Origin: Hydrogenophaga crocea
Lineage (GTDB): Bacteria; Pseudomonadota; Gammaproteobacteria; Burkholderiales; Burkholderiaceae_C
NCBI RefSeq assembly: GCF_011388215.1
Contig: NZ_CP049989.1
Coordinates: 1,550,001 to 1,614,000 of the forward strand
DNA: 64,000 bases
Direction: 5' to 3'
Shown: in pieces, positions 50,365 through 60,064 of the stretch
Numbering within the stretch: the first letter of the stretch is position 1
Layout: every line of letters begins with the position of its first letter
The notes under the pieces: model-generated
What the model was told of the DNA's origin: nothing
The model's input: the letters and a program-made list of their open reading frames with translations, nothing else
Databases searched by the model: none
Translations under genes and position numbers: made by a program

Positions 50365-51156
50365 TCAGCCTCCGGTGATGATGGACACGCCGCCGTCCAC
50401 CGCCATCCACTGGCCGGTGATGTGCTTGCCGGCGTCGCTCGCGAACAGCAGCGTGAGGCCCTTGAGGTCTTCGTCGTCGCCCAGTCGGCCCAGCGGCGCG
50501 TGCGCGGCCAGTTTCTCTTCGCCCATGGCCTTGAGCGTGCCCTGGGTCATCTTGCTCGGGAAGAAGCCCGGGCAGATGGCGTTGACGCGGATGCCGTGGT
50601 CGCCCCACTCGGCCGCGAGCGCGCGCGTGAAGTTGATGACCGCGCCCTTGGACGTGTTGTACGCAATCGTTTTCATGCCGCGCGGGTTGCCGCCCAGCCC
50701 CGCGATGGACGCGGTGTTGATGATGGCGCCGCGCTTGTTCGGGATCATGCTCAGGCGCGCGACTTCCTGGCTCAGGATGAAGTAGCTGCGCACGTTGAGG
50801 TCCATCACCTTGTCCCAGGCCTCGACCGGGTGGTCTTCGGCCGGCGCGCCCCAGGCCGCGCCCGCGTTGTTCACCAGGATGTCGATGCGGCCCAGGCGCT
50901 GCATGGCCTCTTGCGCGAGGCGGCGGCACTCTTCTTCGCTCTGGCCGTCGGCCGCGATCCATTGCGCATCGATGCCCGCGGCCTTGAGTTCGGCCGTGGC
51001 GGCTTCGAGGTCGCTGGCCTTGCGCGAGCTGATCAGCACGCGCGCGCCGGCCTCGCCGAGCGCGTGCGCCATCTGCAGGCCCAGGCCGCGCGAGCCGCCG
51101 GTGATGAGCGCGGTGCGGCCCTTGAGGTCGAAGAGTTGGGAGATGGTGCGGGTCAT
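50365..51156 (-). CDS. SDR-family oxidoreductase (FabG-like)
   Basis: 263 residues. TGGSRGLG, NNAGAA, NTASIAGLGGN with the Tyr-Lys pair AYNTSK, and the C-terminal GQWMAVDGGVS are classical. Closest in layout to gluconate or 3-oxoacyl reductases. Its ATG overlaps the Dabb-gene stop by 4 bp and the thioesterase start lies just past its own stop. Confidence 0.9.
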   Translation of the reverse strand: MTRTISQLFDLKGRTALITGGSRGLGLQMAHALGEAGARVLISSRKASDLEAATAELKAAGIDAQWIAADGQSEEECRRLAQEAMQRLGRIDILVNNAGAAWGAPAEDHPVEAWDKVMDLNVRSYFILSQEVARLSMIPNKRGAIINTASIAGLGGNPRGMKTIAYNTSKGAVINFTRALAAEWGDHGIRVNAICPGFFPSKMTQGTLKAMGEEKLAAHAPLGRLGDDEDLKGLTLLFASDAGKHITGQWMAVDGGVSIITGG

Positions 51157-51479
51157 GTCTTGTCTGCCTCGGTGTTGTCGGTGATGAAGTCCATGCACTG
51201 CCGTTCGGCCACCACGGCCTTCATGAAGGGCTTGATGGCCACGTGCGTCGGGTGATTCTGGTAGGCCGCGAGCGCCGCGGCATCGGTGAAGGTGCTGTCG
51301 AGCACCAGGTCGTAGGTGCACTCCAGCCCCGGGCGGGCCAGGCCCACCTGGAACTGCACGGTGCCGGGGTGCAGCTTCGCACAGCCCATGAGCAGGGCCT
51401 CGGCCTTGCGCAGGTTGGTCTCGCGATCGGCGCCCTCGGCCTCGTCCTTGAACTTCCACATCACGATGTGGCGCAGCAT
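51153..51479 (-). CDS. Dabb (stress-responsive alpha/beta barrel) domain protein
   Basis: 108 residues, a single dimeric alpha-beta barrel: MLRHIVMWKFKDEA opening and TYDLVLDSTFTDAAALAAYQNHPTHVAI, the usual Dabb pattern. Members include small decarboxylases/cyclases and stress proteins. Translationally coupled to the following SDR gene (ATGA), so it may assist the same step. Confidence 0.87.
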   Translation of the reverse strand: MLRHIVMWKFKDEAEGADRETNLRKAEALLMGCAKLHPGTVQFQVGLARPGLECTYDLVLDSTFTDAAALAAYQNHPTHVAIKPFMKAVVAERQCMDFITDNTEADKT

Positions 51480-51499
51480 GTCGGTCCTCCCGTCGGTCG

Positions 51500-53323
51500 T
51501 CAGAAAGCGGCTTCGGGCAGGTCGGCGCAGGTCGCATCGCGCCGGCTCACCACCCCGAGCCAGGCGCCCATTTTCGGCAATTCGTAGTGGAAGAAGAAAC
51601 GCATGGCCGCGAGCCGGCCGGTGCGCGCGGCGCTCTCGGGCGCGCTGTGTGCAGCCAGCGCCACGTCGAGCCAGATCCAGGCCAGCACCGTGTGGCCGAA
51701 GGCCTGCAGGTAGGGCACGGCATTGGCCAGCGCCTCGGCCGGGTTCCCCGTGGCCCAGGCGGCCTTGGTGGCCGCGCCCACGTCCTGCAGCGCCTTGCCG
51801 AGCGCATTGGCGTGCGCCGCCAGGTCGGGCATCTGGATGGCGCGCTCGATGGTGGCATTGATGCGCTGCGCGAGCAGCTGCAGGCCGCGGCCGTTTTCCA
51901 TCAGCACCTTGCGGCCCAGCAGGTCCATGGCCTGGATGCCGTGCGTGCCCTCGTGGATCATGTTCAGGCGGTTGTCGCGCCAGTACTGCTCCACCGGGAA
52001 ATCGCGTGTGTAGCCGTAGCCGCCGTGCACCTGGATGGCCAGGCTGTTGGCCTCCAGGCACCACTCGCTGGGCCAGCTCTTGGCGATCGGGGTGAGCACC
52101 TCCAGCAGCAGCCGCGCTTCGTCGGCGGCCTCGGGTGCGCCGGTGTGCTGTTCGTCGACCAGGCGCGCGCAGTACAGCTCGAGCGCGAGCGCGCCCTCGC
52201 AGTAGCTCTTCTGCGCCAGCAGCATGCGCTTCACATCGGCGTGTTCGATGATGCGGCTCTGCGGCCGGTTCGGGTCTTTGCCCTCGGGCCCCACGGGTCG
52301 GCCTTGCGGGCGGTTCTTCGCGTAGTCGAGGCTCGCGTGGTAGCCCGCCATGCCGAGCATGGTGGCGGCCATGCCCACGCCGATGCGGGCCTCGTTCATC
52401 ATGTGGAACATGCAGCGCAGGCCCTCGCCGGGCTGGCCCACGAGGTAGCCGATGGCGCCGGCCGCGCCGCGCACCGGGTACTTGCCTTCGCCGAAGTTCA
52501 GCAGCGTGTTGGTGGTGCCGCGCCAGCCGCACTTGTGGTTGAGGCCGGCCAGCGCCACGTCGTTGCGCTCGCCCGTGAGCGCGCCCTCGGTGTCCACGAG
52601 CTTCTTGGGCACGATGAACAGCGAGATGCCCTTGACGCCCGGTGGCAGCTGGCCATCGGGCCCGGGGATCTTGGCCAGCACCAGGTGCACGATGTTCTCG
52701 GTCAGCTCGTGTTCGCCGGCCGAGATCCACATCTTGTTGCCCTTGAGGCGAAAGCGCGGGCCCAGCGGATCGCTCTCGAAGTCCTCGCCGTCGGGCACGG
52801 CGCGGGTGGCCACGTCGCTCAGGCTCGACCCGGCCTGCGGTTCGCTCAGGCACATGGTGCCCGACCAGCGGCCCGAGAACTCGTTGAGCGCAAAGACCCG
52901 CTTCTGCGTCTCGGTGCCGTGCGCCATCAGCAGGTTGGCGTTGCCGGTGGTCAGCATGCCGCTGCCGATGCTGACCGAGGCCATGGCGAAAAAGGCATTG
53001 GCGGCCGCCTCCACCGTGTACGGCAGCTGCATGCCGCCGATGGCGTAGTCCTGCGCGGCGCTGAGCATGCCGCTCTCCGCATAGGCTTTCTGCGCGTCGT
53101 GCGTGGCCTGCGGCAGGATCACCCGCTCGCCGTCGAACTGCGGCTCCTGCGTGTCCACCAGGCGGTTGAAGGGCGCGTATTTCTCGCGCGCGATGCGCTC
53201 GCAGGTGTCGAGCACCGCGTCGAAGGTTTCGCGGCTGTGGTCGGCGAAACGCTCGCGCTGGTTGAGCTGTTCGGCCTGCAGCCAGTGATGGAGCAGGAAA
53301 TCGACCGTGGGTCGCAGGCTCAT
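51500..53323 (-). CDS. Acyl-CoA dehydrogenase (DmdC-like, about 600 residues)
   Basis: 607 residues from ATG 53323-53321, with AAAGGA upstream. Flavin-contact loop TMCLSEPQAGSSLSDVATRA, GNKMWISAGEHE, HKCGWRGTTNTLLNFGE, and VQVHGGYGYTRDFPVEQYWRDNRLNMIHEGTHGIQAMDLLGRK (Asp/Glu-type catalytic region). Additional C-terminal domain as in DmdC and long FadE-like enzymes. Catalyses the first oxidation of an acyl-CoA. It now sits right behind the low-GC insert: the insert's last gene ends one base before this ATG. Confidence 0.9.
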   Translation of the reverse strand: MSLRPTVDFLLHHWLQAEQLNQRERFADHSRETFDAVLDTCERIAREKYAPFNRLVDTQEPQFDGERVILPQATHDAQKAYAESGMLSAAQDYAIGGMQLPYTVEAAANAFFAMASVSIGSGMLTTGNANLLMAHGTETQKRVFALNEFSGRWSGTMCLSEPQAGSSLSDVATRAVPDGEDFESDPLGPRFRLKGNKMWISAGEHELTENIVHLVLAKIPGPDGQLPPGVKGISLFIVPKKLVDTEGALTGERNDVALAGLNHKCGWRGTTNTLLNFGEGKYPVRGAAGAIGYLVGQPGEGLRCMFHMMNEARIGVGMAATMLGMAGYHASLDYAKNRPQGRPVGPEGKDPNRPQSRIIEHADVKRMLLAQKSYCEGALALELYCARLVDEQHTGAPEAADEARLLLEVLTPIAKSWPSEWCLEANSLAIQVHGGYGYTRDFPVEQYWRDNRLNMIHEGTHGIQAMDLLGRKVLMENGRGLQLLAQRINATIERAIQMPDLAAHANALGKALQDVGAATKAAWATGNPAEALANAVPYLQAFGHTVLAWIWLDVALAAHSAPESAARTGRLAAMRFFFHYELPKMGAWLGVVSRRDATCADLPEAAF

Positions 53324-53324
53324 C

Positions 53325-54428
53325 TCAAATCCTTTGGATTGATAGGGCGACACCGACATCGAATGCAATCGACCCAATTTCCAGCCATTCAGCAGATTCT
53401 TTAAATAACTCTAAGGACTTCGGAACGCTTTGCATTTTAGCCCAGTCTCGCACCAGCTTGAGAGAGGCGTCCCCGAACCCTTGGCTTATTGAGCATTGAC
53501 AGTTTTCCATTGCGCAATCGCGCGCCTCAATGCACTCAGAGAAAGCTGCTCTGAGCAGCGGGTTTGCCTCAATAACAGAAAGCCAATAGCGCCTAGTATT
53601 TTCATCCGTCTCGGATAGTAGAGCCTTTAACGTTAAACCGTTTTTACGATTAAGGAATTTACTTGGAACCGGCTGACTTTCGTCGCAAAATTGATCGAGC
53701 AACTCCAGTCGTTCGATTTCCTCATGTCGATCACCAAATTCGCACGCTTCCCCAAAAACCTTGAGAGGTATCAAATTTTCGCAGGCATAACCCTCTAAGA
53801 CATAATGCCAAGCTATTCCACCCATAGAATCGGCAATTAACTGGCAGCGCCTCGAAGTCAAACTAAACTCCTGCATCGGATGACGGCGATCGCCGTCAGT
53901 TACCGATAATGTTGCGACGCCCTCATCTATGAGGCGAGCGAACTCTACGTCGATCTGAGACCCTCCGCCGCCCCTAAGCGAAAAGGCCGCATGAAGACCC
54001 TTTGCCCCTAATAGCTTCTGGAAATGGTGCGCAGCGAGAAAGTATAGATCAGCATCTACCGCATTCTCGGCCAGAAGCGCCGACTTACGGAAATATCGCT
54101 CAGTTAGTTGCCCGGCATACATCTCCCATGATAGCTCCCCAAGTTTAGCAAGCGCGGGGGTTTGCTTCATTCGCAGTATCACATGCCTTTTGACTAGCTG
54201 CGGCAATTGAGCGATCTCTGAGTATCTCCCCAACAATTGCTGTGCCACAGATTTCTCTCTCTGAGACAAACTATTGTTGGTGGCAAGAGCCTTTAAAATG
54301 GGACGTGATGCAAAAAGCGCATGCTCCCCCCGCCTTACGGCCGTAAGTAGGTTCTGAATGCCTTCAATTTCATGACCGCTGCTGGCAGAGCAAGCGCTCA
54401 GCAATTCCTCATGCAAAATAAAAAGCAC
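53325..54428 (-). CDS. Unassigned protein with TOPRIM-like acidic signature (possible effector of a two-gene defence module)
   Basis: 367 residues from GTG 54428-54426, which has GAGG six bases upstream and follows the ATPase stop directly; a TTG at 54455 would overlap the ATPase. N-terminal 100 residues helical. Then ENAVDADLYFLAAHHF (Glu121), RGGGGSQID (153-160), VTDGDRRHP (Asp178-x-Asp180), and LEGYACENLIP (211-221). A lone Glu followed by a strand-borne DxD is the TOPRIM pattern of OLD and AriB nucleases; the match is by eye. Base composition is far more AT-rich than the flanks. The C-terminus uses bases of the next gene's ribosome-binding site. Confidence 0.7.
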   Translation of the reverse strand: MLFILHEELLSACSASSGHEIEGIQNLLTAVRRGEHALFASRPILKALATNNSLSQREKSVAQQLLGRYSEIAQLPQLVKRHVILRMKQTPALAKLGELSWEMYAGQLTERYFRKSALLAENAVDADLYFLAAHHFQKLLGAKGLHAAFSLRGGGGSQIDVEFARLIDEGVATLSVTDGDRRHPMQEFSLTSRRCQLIADSMGGIAWHYVLEGYACENLIPLKVFGEACEFGDRHEEIERLELLDQFCDESQPVPSKFLNRKNGLTLKALLSETDENTRRYWLSVIEANPLLRAAFSECIEARDCAMENCQCSISQGFGDASLKLVRDWAKMQSVPKSLELFKESAEWLEIGSIAFDVGVALSIQRI

Positions 54429-54429
54429 G

Positions 54430-56136
54430 TCAAACCTCAGGCTCGAAAAAACCAAAGGGCCAATTCAGCAAAACACCTTCATCATCAAAGGTCGACTTAC
54501 TGATCGTTGTGGTTCTTCCGTTCTTGTCCTGCTCGAAGAGTAGCACCTGAACATCTTCTGATTTAAGTCGACCCGATGAAACAAGTGCCCCGAGCCTATT
54601 AACGAGTGCGGGCGAATGAGTTTCGACCACCACTTTGCCCCTTCGGCCAACCGCCCTATCGGTTGGGGAAACCACTTCACAGAGGAGATCAGCGACTGCT
54701 GCTTGATATGCAGGGTGTAAATGCAGTTCTGGTTGTTCAATTACCAATGTAGAGTATGTTGCTCTGCCGTAACGCCCATATTTGCCTCCGTGATCTTCAT
54801 CGTTTGCAGCCCACACTTGAATGATAATCGGCAACATCTGCGAGAATCCAACACCTGCATCAGCCAGGTTGACAATGTGTTGATCACTTGCCTGAGCCAA
54901 TTGCAACTCGATGTGCCCCCCTTGAATATGAGTGTGCACTTTAAATCCGAACAATCGTTCGGAGAAATTATCGAAACGCTGCTTCTTCCAGTAGGGAAGC
55001 CCATGCAAGAAGTGAGCAACATTCCCGCCCTTCGAATCTAGTTCATCAATTGCCAGATCCTGCTTCCGGTAGTATCGCTGAGCAGTCGCACGGAGCGGTT
55101 CAACATACCTCGTTTGAGAGAAAAGCCCTGATAGAACTTGATTTGCCGCTGAAAGTACGATGGGGAATTTTGCCAGAAAGGTGTAGCGCTTCAAAGGCTG
55201 CATTACGCCAGAATTAATTCGGCAGGACTGAATATACTCCAGCCAACGCTTATTGCCGCCCCCGGCATTTACTGCACTCTGCAGAAAGTATTCATCGTCG
55301 CCAAAACTCAAGCGAGAGGCAATTTGCCGAACCCTCTCTTCTTTCAAGTTGCCATGCAGGTGGCGTTTGATTTCACCAATGAGCAACCCAGAGAACGGAT
55401 TCAAATCTTCCAAAAAAACAGAATGCTCTTGTTCATCGCCGGATGGCTCAAGCCGTTCCTTGAAGAAGTTCAAGTCAGGCATGATTGAATCGAATAGAGC
55501 CGCACCAGACTCGCCCGCCCTCTTTCGCCACACCTCTTTGTTGTCAAGCAAGATTCTTGCGATTGAACTTGCATCTTCGAATTCTAGTCGAACTTTTATT
55601 TTCTCACATTCAATCTCTAACGATTCCGCCACCGTGTCGGTTGCGTCGTCTTCTTTGCCGGGTTTAAGATTTATCGCGATGTCTAATTGAACTGGACGTG
55701 TTGGCGTCCTATCTTTGCGAGAATGAGGAAATCCAAAGAAATAGTAGTCCTCCTCTAGTTCAAGCGGTGTGAAGCTCGTTCGGAACGAAAAAACAATTCG
55801 CTTGTTTAAGTCATTGTTGTTTACGGCAGTGCTAAACTGCCCGAAGTCCACTAATTCTCCAAACCACAACAGTGGTGATCGTCGCTTGACGCCCGTGCTC
55901 TGCCTTAGCAGCGGGAATGTACGAGCGAATGTGCTCTTTCCAGCGCTATTCTTGCCAACGAGAACAGTAATGGGGCGCTGCTCAAGCCAACCCGTATCGG
56001 TCAGGCTTCTCAGGTTCTGAATCCGTATTGCATCAACTGTTGCCACTGCCTTCTCCACAAAGTCTTGTGCTCGCTCTATTGATCCACGAGCGTAGTCCGG
56101 ATCTGAGGAGTGGGTCCTGCGGCCGAACAGGCGCAT
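54430..56136 (-). CDS. OLD-like AAA/ABC ATPase with DUF3696-like C-terminus
   Basis: 568 residues. Walker A GKNSAGKST at 61-69; signature-type loop DAGVGFSQMLPI; Walker B plus D-loop LVIEQPELHLHP near 465; switch His in VVVETHSPALV near 504. The tail FDDEGVLLNWPFGFFEP resembles DUF3696. There is no TOPRIM domain in this chain, unlike OLD/GajA nucleases. The ATG at 56136 adds about 30 residues before homology; a GTG at 56046 with GGAG upstream is a good alternative start. AT-rich, on the same strand as, and just before, the putative TOPRIM-like gene. Likely an oligomeric sensor ATPase of a defence module (inference). Confidence 0.85.
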   Translation of the reverse strand: MRLFGRRTHSSDPDYARGSIERAQDFVEKAVATVDAIRIQNLRSLTDTGWLEQRPITVLVGKNSAGKSTFARTFPLLRQSTGVKRRSPLLWFGELVDFGQFSTAVNNNDLNKRIVFSFRTSFTPLELEEDYYFFGFPHSRKDRTPTRPVQLDIAINLKPGKEDDATDTVAESLEIECEKIKVRLEFEDASSIARILLDNKEVWRKRAGESGAALFDSIMPDLNFFKERLEPSGDEQEHSVFLEDLNPFSGLLIGEIKRHLHGNLKEERVRQIASRLSFGDDEYFLQSAVNAGGGNKRWLEYIQSCRINSGVMQPLKRYTFLAKFPIVLSAANQVLSGLFSQTRYVEPLRATAQRYYRKQDLAIDELDSKGGNVAHFLHGLPYWKKQRFDNFSERLFGFKVHTHIQGGHIELQLAQASDQHIVNLADAGVGFSQMLPIIIQVWAANDEDHGGKYGRYGRATYSTLVIEQPELHLHPAYQAAVADLLCEVVSPTDRAVGRRGKVVVETHSPALVNRLGALVSSGRLKSEDVQVLLFEQDKNGRTTTISKSTFDDEGVLLNWPFGFFEPEV

Positions 56137-56190
56137 TCAAGCACGCCGTTTGTCTTTAAGCCTAGCTAGGTACAAAGAAACATAGTCGAG

Positions 56191-56625
56191 TCATCTAGCG
56201 GGCAGCACAGCGATGGTGCCCTGCGCCACCGCGCAGAGCCTGTCCTCGCCGTCCTGGCGCACGAACACGTCGCAGCGGCACACGGCCTGGTTGCGTCCCA
56301 CGTGCACGGCCTCGGCGCGTGCGATCAGGCGCTCGCCGATGGCCGGCCGCAGGTAGTTGATCTTGAACTCGCTGGTGACCACGGGCACCCGCAAGGCGGT
56401 GCCCCCGGCATAGGTGAGCGCGTTGTCCGCGGCGTAGCTGAGCACACCGCCATGCACGAAGCCGTGCTGTTGCTGGACCGAACCGGTGATCGGCACGTGC
56501 AGCTCGCAGCGCCCCGGGCTCAGGGCGGCCAGCTCGGCGCCGATGAGCTGCGAAAAGGTCTGCTGCGCCAGCACCTCGCGCCCCATGGCCAGAAAGGCCT
56601 CGGGGCTCACGGTGACGGGCTCCAT
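56191..56625 (-). CDS. PaaI-type hotdog thioesterase (array copy 1)
   Basis: 144 residues from ATG 56625-56623. VQQQHGFVHGGVLSYAADNALTYAGG contains the HGG motif with an acidic residue in the long helix, then SEFKINYLRPA. Follows thiolase by 10 bp. Cleaves acyl-CoA thioesters, possibly as an overflow valve for the pathway. The low-GC insert begins right after its stop codon. Confidence 0.88.
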   Translation of the reverse strand: MEPVTVSPEAFLAMGREVLAQQTFSQLIGAELAALSPGRCELHVPITGSVQQQHGFVHGGVLSYAADNALTYAGGTALRVPVVTSEFKINYLRPAIGERLIARAEAVHVGRNQAVCRCDVFVRQDGEDRLCAVAQGTIAVLPAR

Positions 56626-56635
56626 GGCCGCGGCC

Positions 56636-57811
56636 TCAGAGCACCTCGAACACGCCGGCCGCACCCATGCCGCCGCCGATGCACATGGTGACGCACACGC
56701 GCTTGGCGCCGCGGCGCTTGCCTTCGATCAGCGCATGGCCGGTCAGGCGCTGGCCCGACACGCCATAGGGGTGGCCGACCGCGATCGCACCGCCGTTGAC
56801 GTTGAGTCGATCGGCCGGAATGCCCAGCTTGTCGCGGCAGTAGATCACTTGCACGGCGAAGGCCTCGTTGAGCTCCCAGAGGTCGATGTCGCTGACCTTC
56901 AGGCCCAGCTTCTTGAGCACCTTGGGCACGGCGTACACCGGGCCGATGCCCATTTCGTCGGGCTCGCAGCCGGCCACGGCGAAGCCCAGGAAACGGCCCA
57001 GGGGCTTGAGGTTGTGCTGCGCGGCGTACTGCTCGCTCACCACCACGCAGGCGCCCGCGCCGTCGCTGAACTGGCTGGCGTTGCCGGCCGTGACCACGCC
57101 GCCGGGCAGCGCGGGCTTGATGCCGCTGATGCCTTCCTTGGTCGTGCCTTCGCGCAGACCTTCGTCGGCGCTCACGGTGACCTTCTTGGTGATCAGGCCC
57201 AGGGTCTTGTCGGCCACGCCCGCGGTCACGGTGATGGGCGCGATCTCGTCGTTGAACTTGCCCGCGGCCTGCGCGGCGCAGGCCTTCTGCTGGCTGGCGG
57301 CGCCGTACTCGTCCATGGCGTCGCGCGAGATGTTGTAGCGCTTGGCCACCTGCTCCGCGGTCTGCAGCATGCTCCAGTAGATCTCGGGCTTCTTCTTGTC
57401 GAGGTCGAGGTCGCGCAGCATGTGCAGGTTCATCTCCTGCTGCACGCACGAGATGCTTTCCACACCGCCGGCCACGTACACATCGCCCTCGCCCGCGATC
57501 ACGCGCTGGGCTGCCAGGGCAATGGTCTGCAGGCCCGACGAGCAAAAGCGGTTGACGGTCATGCCCGAGACGCTCACCGGCAGATCGGCCATGAGCGCGA
57601 TCTGGCGCGCGATGTTGGCGCCCGTGGCGCCCTCGGGGTTGGCGCAGCCCATGATCACGTCTTCGACGTGCGCGGCCTCGACGCCCGCGCGCTCGAGCGC
57701 GGCGCGCACCGCATGGCCGCCGAGGGTGGCGCCATGGGTCATGTTGAAGGCACCCTTCCAGCTCTTGGTGAGCGGCGTGCGGGCGGTGGAAACGATGACG
57801 GCGTTGCTCAT
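56636..57811 (-). CDS. Acetyl-CoA C-acyltransferase (thiolase)
   Basis: 391 residues. Catalytic triad visible: Cys in [10 protein letters not shown] (about 89), His in [14 protein letters not shown], and Cys in [16 protein letters not shown]. Degradative thiolase II length and layout, completing beta-oxidation after the FadB-type protein encoded 28 bp upstream. Confidence 0.93.
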   Translation of the reverse strand: MSNAVIVSTARTPLTKSWKGAFNMTHGATLGGHAVRAALERAGVEAAHVEDVIMGCANPEGATGANIARQIALMADLPVSVSGMTVNRFCSSGLQTIALAAQRVIAGEGDVYVAGGVESISCVQQEMNLHMLRDLDLDKKKPEIYWSMLQTAEQVAKRYNISRDAMDEYGAASQQKACAAQAAGKFNDEIAPITVTAGVADKTLGLITKKVTVSADEGLREGTTKEGISGIKPALPGGVVTAGNASQFSDGAGACVVVSEQYAAQHNLKPLGRFLGFAVAGCEPDEMGIGPVYAVPKVLKKLGLKVSDIDLWELNEAFAVQVIYCRDKLGIPADRLNVNGGAIAVGHPYGVSGQRLTGHALIEGKRRGAKRVCVTMCIGGGMGAAGVFEVL

Positions 57812-57839
57812 GTGAAGTCTCCTGATTCGGGGGCGGCCA

Positions 57840-59954
57840 TCAGCCGTTGAAATTCTTGCCTTCGGCGACGAGGCGCTGGATGAGCGGTGCGGGCTCCCAG
57901 AACTTCGCGTCGTCGAGCGGGTTGCGCTGGAAGCGCTTCATGGCCTGCACCACGTTGAACAGGCCCACCTCATCGGCGTACTTGAGCGGGCCGCCGCGGT
58001 GCACCGGGAAACCGTAGCCGAAGATGTAGACGACGTCGATGTCGCTGGCCTTGTTGGCAATGCCTTCTTCGAGGATGTGCGCGGCCTCGTTCACCAGCGA
58101 GAACACCAGGCGCTGCACGATCTCTTCGTCGGAGATCTTGCGCGGCGTGATGCCCAAGGCCTTGCGGTGGTCGGCGATCATCTGCTCGACCTCGGCGTTG
58201 GGGATGGCGTCGCGCTTGCCCGGCACGTAGTCGTACCAGCCCTTGCCCACCTTCTGGCCGAAGCGGCCCTTCTCGCACAGCAGGTCGGCGGTCTTGCTGT
58301 ACTTCATGTCGGGCTTCTCGGTGTAGCGGCGCTTGCGGATCGCCCAGCCGATGTCGTTGCCCGCGAGGTCGCCCATGCGGAACGGGCCCATGGCAAAGCC
58401 GAACTTCTCGATCGCGCGGTCCACCTGCGCCGGGGTGCAGCCTTCGTCGAGCAGGAAGCCGCCCTGGCGGCCGTACTGCTCGATCATGCGGTTGCCGATG
58501 AAGCCGTCGCACACGCCCGAGACCACGGCGGTCTTCTTGATCTTCTTGGCCACGCTCATCACGGTGGCCATCACGTCCTTGGCGGTCTTGTCGCCGCGCA
58601 CCACCTCGAGCAGCTTCATCACGTTGGCGGGGCTGAAGAAGTGCAGGCCCACCACGTCCTGCGGGCGCTGGGTGAAGTTTGCGATCTTGTTGACGTCGAG
58701 CGTGGAGGTGTTGGACGCGAGGATCGCGCCCGGCTTCATCACCGCGTCGAGCTTCTTGAACACCGCCTCTTTCACGCCGATCTCTTCGAACACGGCCTCG
58801 ATCACGAGGTCGGCGTCCTTGATGGCGTCGTAGTCCAGCGTGGTGGTCAGCAGGGCCATGCGCGCGTCGAGCTTGTCCTGCTTGAGCTTGCCCTTCTTCA
58901 CCTGGGCCTCGTAGTTGCCTCGCATCACGCCCACGCCGCGGTCCAGCGCTTCCTGCTTGGTCTCGAGGATGGTCACGGGAATGCCCGCGTTGAGGAAGTT
59001 CATCGAGATGCCGCCGCCCATGGTGCCGGCGCCGATCACGGCGACCTTTTCGATCTTGCGCTGCGGCGTGTCCTCGGGCACGTCGGGGATCTTGCTCGCG
59101 GCGCGCTCGGCGGTGAACAGGTGGCGCAGCGCGCGGCACTCGGGCGTCCACATCAGGTTGATGAAGATCTCGCGATCGAACAGCATGCCCTGGTCGAACT
59201 TCTGCTTGGTCGCGGCCTCCACCGCGTCCACGCACTTGGCGGGCGCGGGGAAGTTCTTGGCCATGCCCTTGACCATGTTGCGCGCGAACTGGAAGTAGGC
59301 GTCGCCGTCCTTGTGCTTGCAGGGCAGGTTCCGCACCAGCGGCAGCGCGCTGCCGTCGGCGTGTTTCGCCGCCACCTCGCGCGCGAAGGCCAGGGCCTCG
59401 TCGAGCAGGCTCTCGGGGCTGGCGGCCAGTTTGTCGAACAGCTTCTGGCCGGGCAGTTGCGCGAGCATCTCGCTCTTGACGGGCTCGCCGCTCACGATCA
59501 TGTTGAGCGCAGCCTCCACGCCGATCACGCGCGGCAGGCGCTGCGTGCCGCCGGCGCCGGGGATCAGGCCCAGCTTGACTTCGGGCAGCGCGATGTTGGC
59601 GCCCGGTGCGGCGATGCGGTAATGGCAGCCCAGCGAAAGTTCGAGGCCGCCGCCCATGGCCACGCTGTGGATCGCGGCCACCACGGGCTTGCGGCAGTTC
59701 TCCACCGCCAGGATCACGCTCAACAGGTTGGGCTCGGCCAGCGCCTTGGGCGTGCCGAACTCGCGGATGTCGGCCCCACCCGAGAAAGCCTTGCCCGCGC
59801 CCGTGATCACCACGGCCTTCACGGCGGGATCGGCCTGCGCCTGGTCCAGGCCGTTGGTGATGCCCTGCCGCGTGGCCAGGCCCAGGCCGTTGACCGGCGG
59901 GTTGTTCAGGGTGATGAGGGCGATGTCTCCGTGGACCTTGTACTCGGCAGTCAT
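57840..59954 (-). CDS. Enoyl-CoA hydratase/3-hydroxyacyl-CoA dehydrogenase (FadB/FadJ-type)
   Basis: 704 residues. N-terminal crotonase domain (1-190) with [16 protein letters not shown] and [15 protein letters not shown], which supply the oxyanion glycines; the catalytic Glu is in [19 protein letters not shown]. From about 295 an NAD-binding domain ([21 protein letters not shown]) and the dehydrogenase motif [17 protein letters not shown], then two helical 3HCDH domains. Performs hydration and oxidation in beta-oxidation. First gene of the array and immediately behind the TetR-type operator. Confidence 0.93.
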   Translation of the reverse strand: MTAEYKVHGDIALITLNNPPVNGLGLATRQGITNGLDQAQADPAVKAVVITGAGKAFSGGADIREFGTPKALAEPNLLSVILAVENCRKPVVAAIHSVAMGGGLELSLGCHYRIAAPGANIALPEVKLGLIPGAGGTQRLPRVIGVEAALNMIVSGEPVKSEMLAQLPGQKLFDKLAASPESLLDEALAFAREVAAKHADGSALPLVRNLPCKHKDGDAYFQFARNMVKGMAKNFPAPAKCVDAVEAATKQKFDQGMLFDREIFINLMWTPECRALRHLFTAERAASKIPDVPEDTPQRKIEKVAVIGAGTMGGGISMNFLNAGIPVTILETKQEALDRGVGVMRGNYEAQVKKGKLKQDKLDARMALLTTTLDYDAIKDADLVIEAVFEEIGVKEAVFKKLDAVMKPGAILASNTSTLDVNKIANFTQRPQDVVGLHFFSPANVMKLLEVVRGDKTAKDVMATVMSVAKKIKKTAVVSGVCDGFIGNRMIEQYGRQGGFLLDEGCTPAQVDRAIEKFGFAMGPFRMGDLAGNDIGWAIRKRRYTEKPDMKYSKTADLLCEKGRFGQKVGKGWYDYVPGKRDAIPNAEVEQMIADHRKALGITPRKISDEEIVQRLVFSLVNEAAHILEEGIANKASDIDVVYIFGYGFPVHRGGPLKYADEVGLFNVVQAMKRFQRNPLDDAKFWEPAPLIQRLVAEGKNFNG

Positions 59955-59978
59955 GTGGCTTCCTTGATAACGGGAAAA

Positions 59979-59990
59979 GAACGGTCGTTC
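59979..59990. promoter_or_regulatory. TetR-type operator upstream of the fatty-acyl degradation array
   Basis: GAACGGTCGTTC: arms GAACG and CGTTC with a GT centre, framed by AAAA before and TTTT after. It lies 25 bp upstream of the FadB-type start codon. Similar AACG-N2-CGTT sites are bound by TetR-family repressors of fatty-acid genes. No tetR gene is present nearby. Confidence 0.6.
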
Positions 59991-60064
59991 GCTTTTGCGA
60001 TTCTAGGAACGCCACCTTACCCGGCAATCGGGGTTTGTCGCGGTCGGGACAAACGGGCGTGTGC

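Larger units (their letters stand above)
53324..56190. mobile_element. Low-GC genomic insert carrying a two-gene module
   Basis: Between the thioesterase stop (56191) and the acyl-CoA dehydrogenase start (53323) the DNA changes sharply to near-balanced base composition, with poly-A/T runs and AT-ending codons. It holds just two genes. TCATCT occurs at both junctions (53320-53325 and 56191-56196), too short to prove a target duplication. No integrase or transposase is present. The insert splits an otherwise continuous acyl-CoA operon. Confidence 0.75.

Noticed and set aside
54741..55041. Short + strand frames inside the low-GC insert
   Set aside because: They overlap the ATPase core, lack ribosome-binding sites and have no recognisable features.
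53320..56196. TCATCT at both insert junctions as a target-site duplication
   Set aside because: Six bases that include a start codon complement and a stop codon complement could recur by chance; kept only as a weak observation in the findings.
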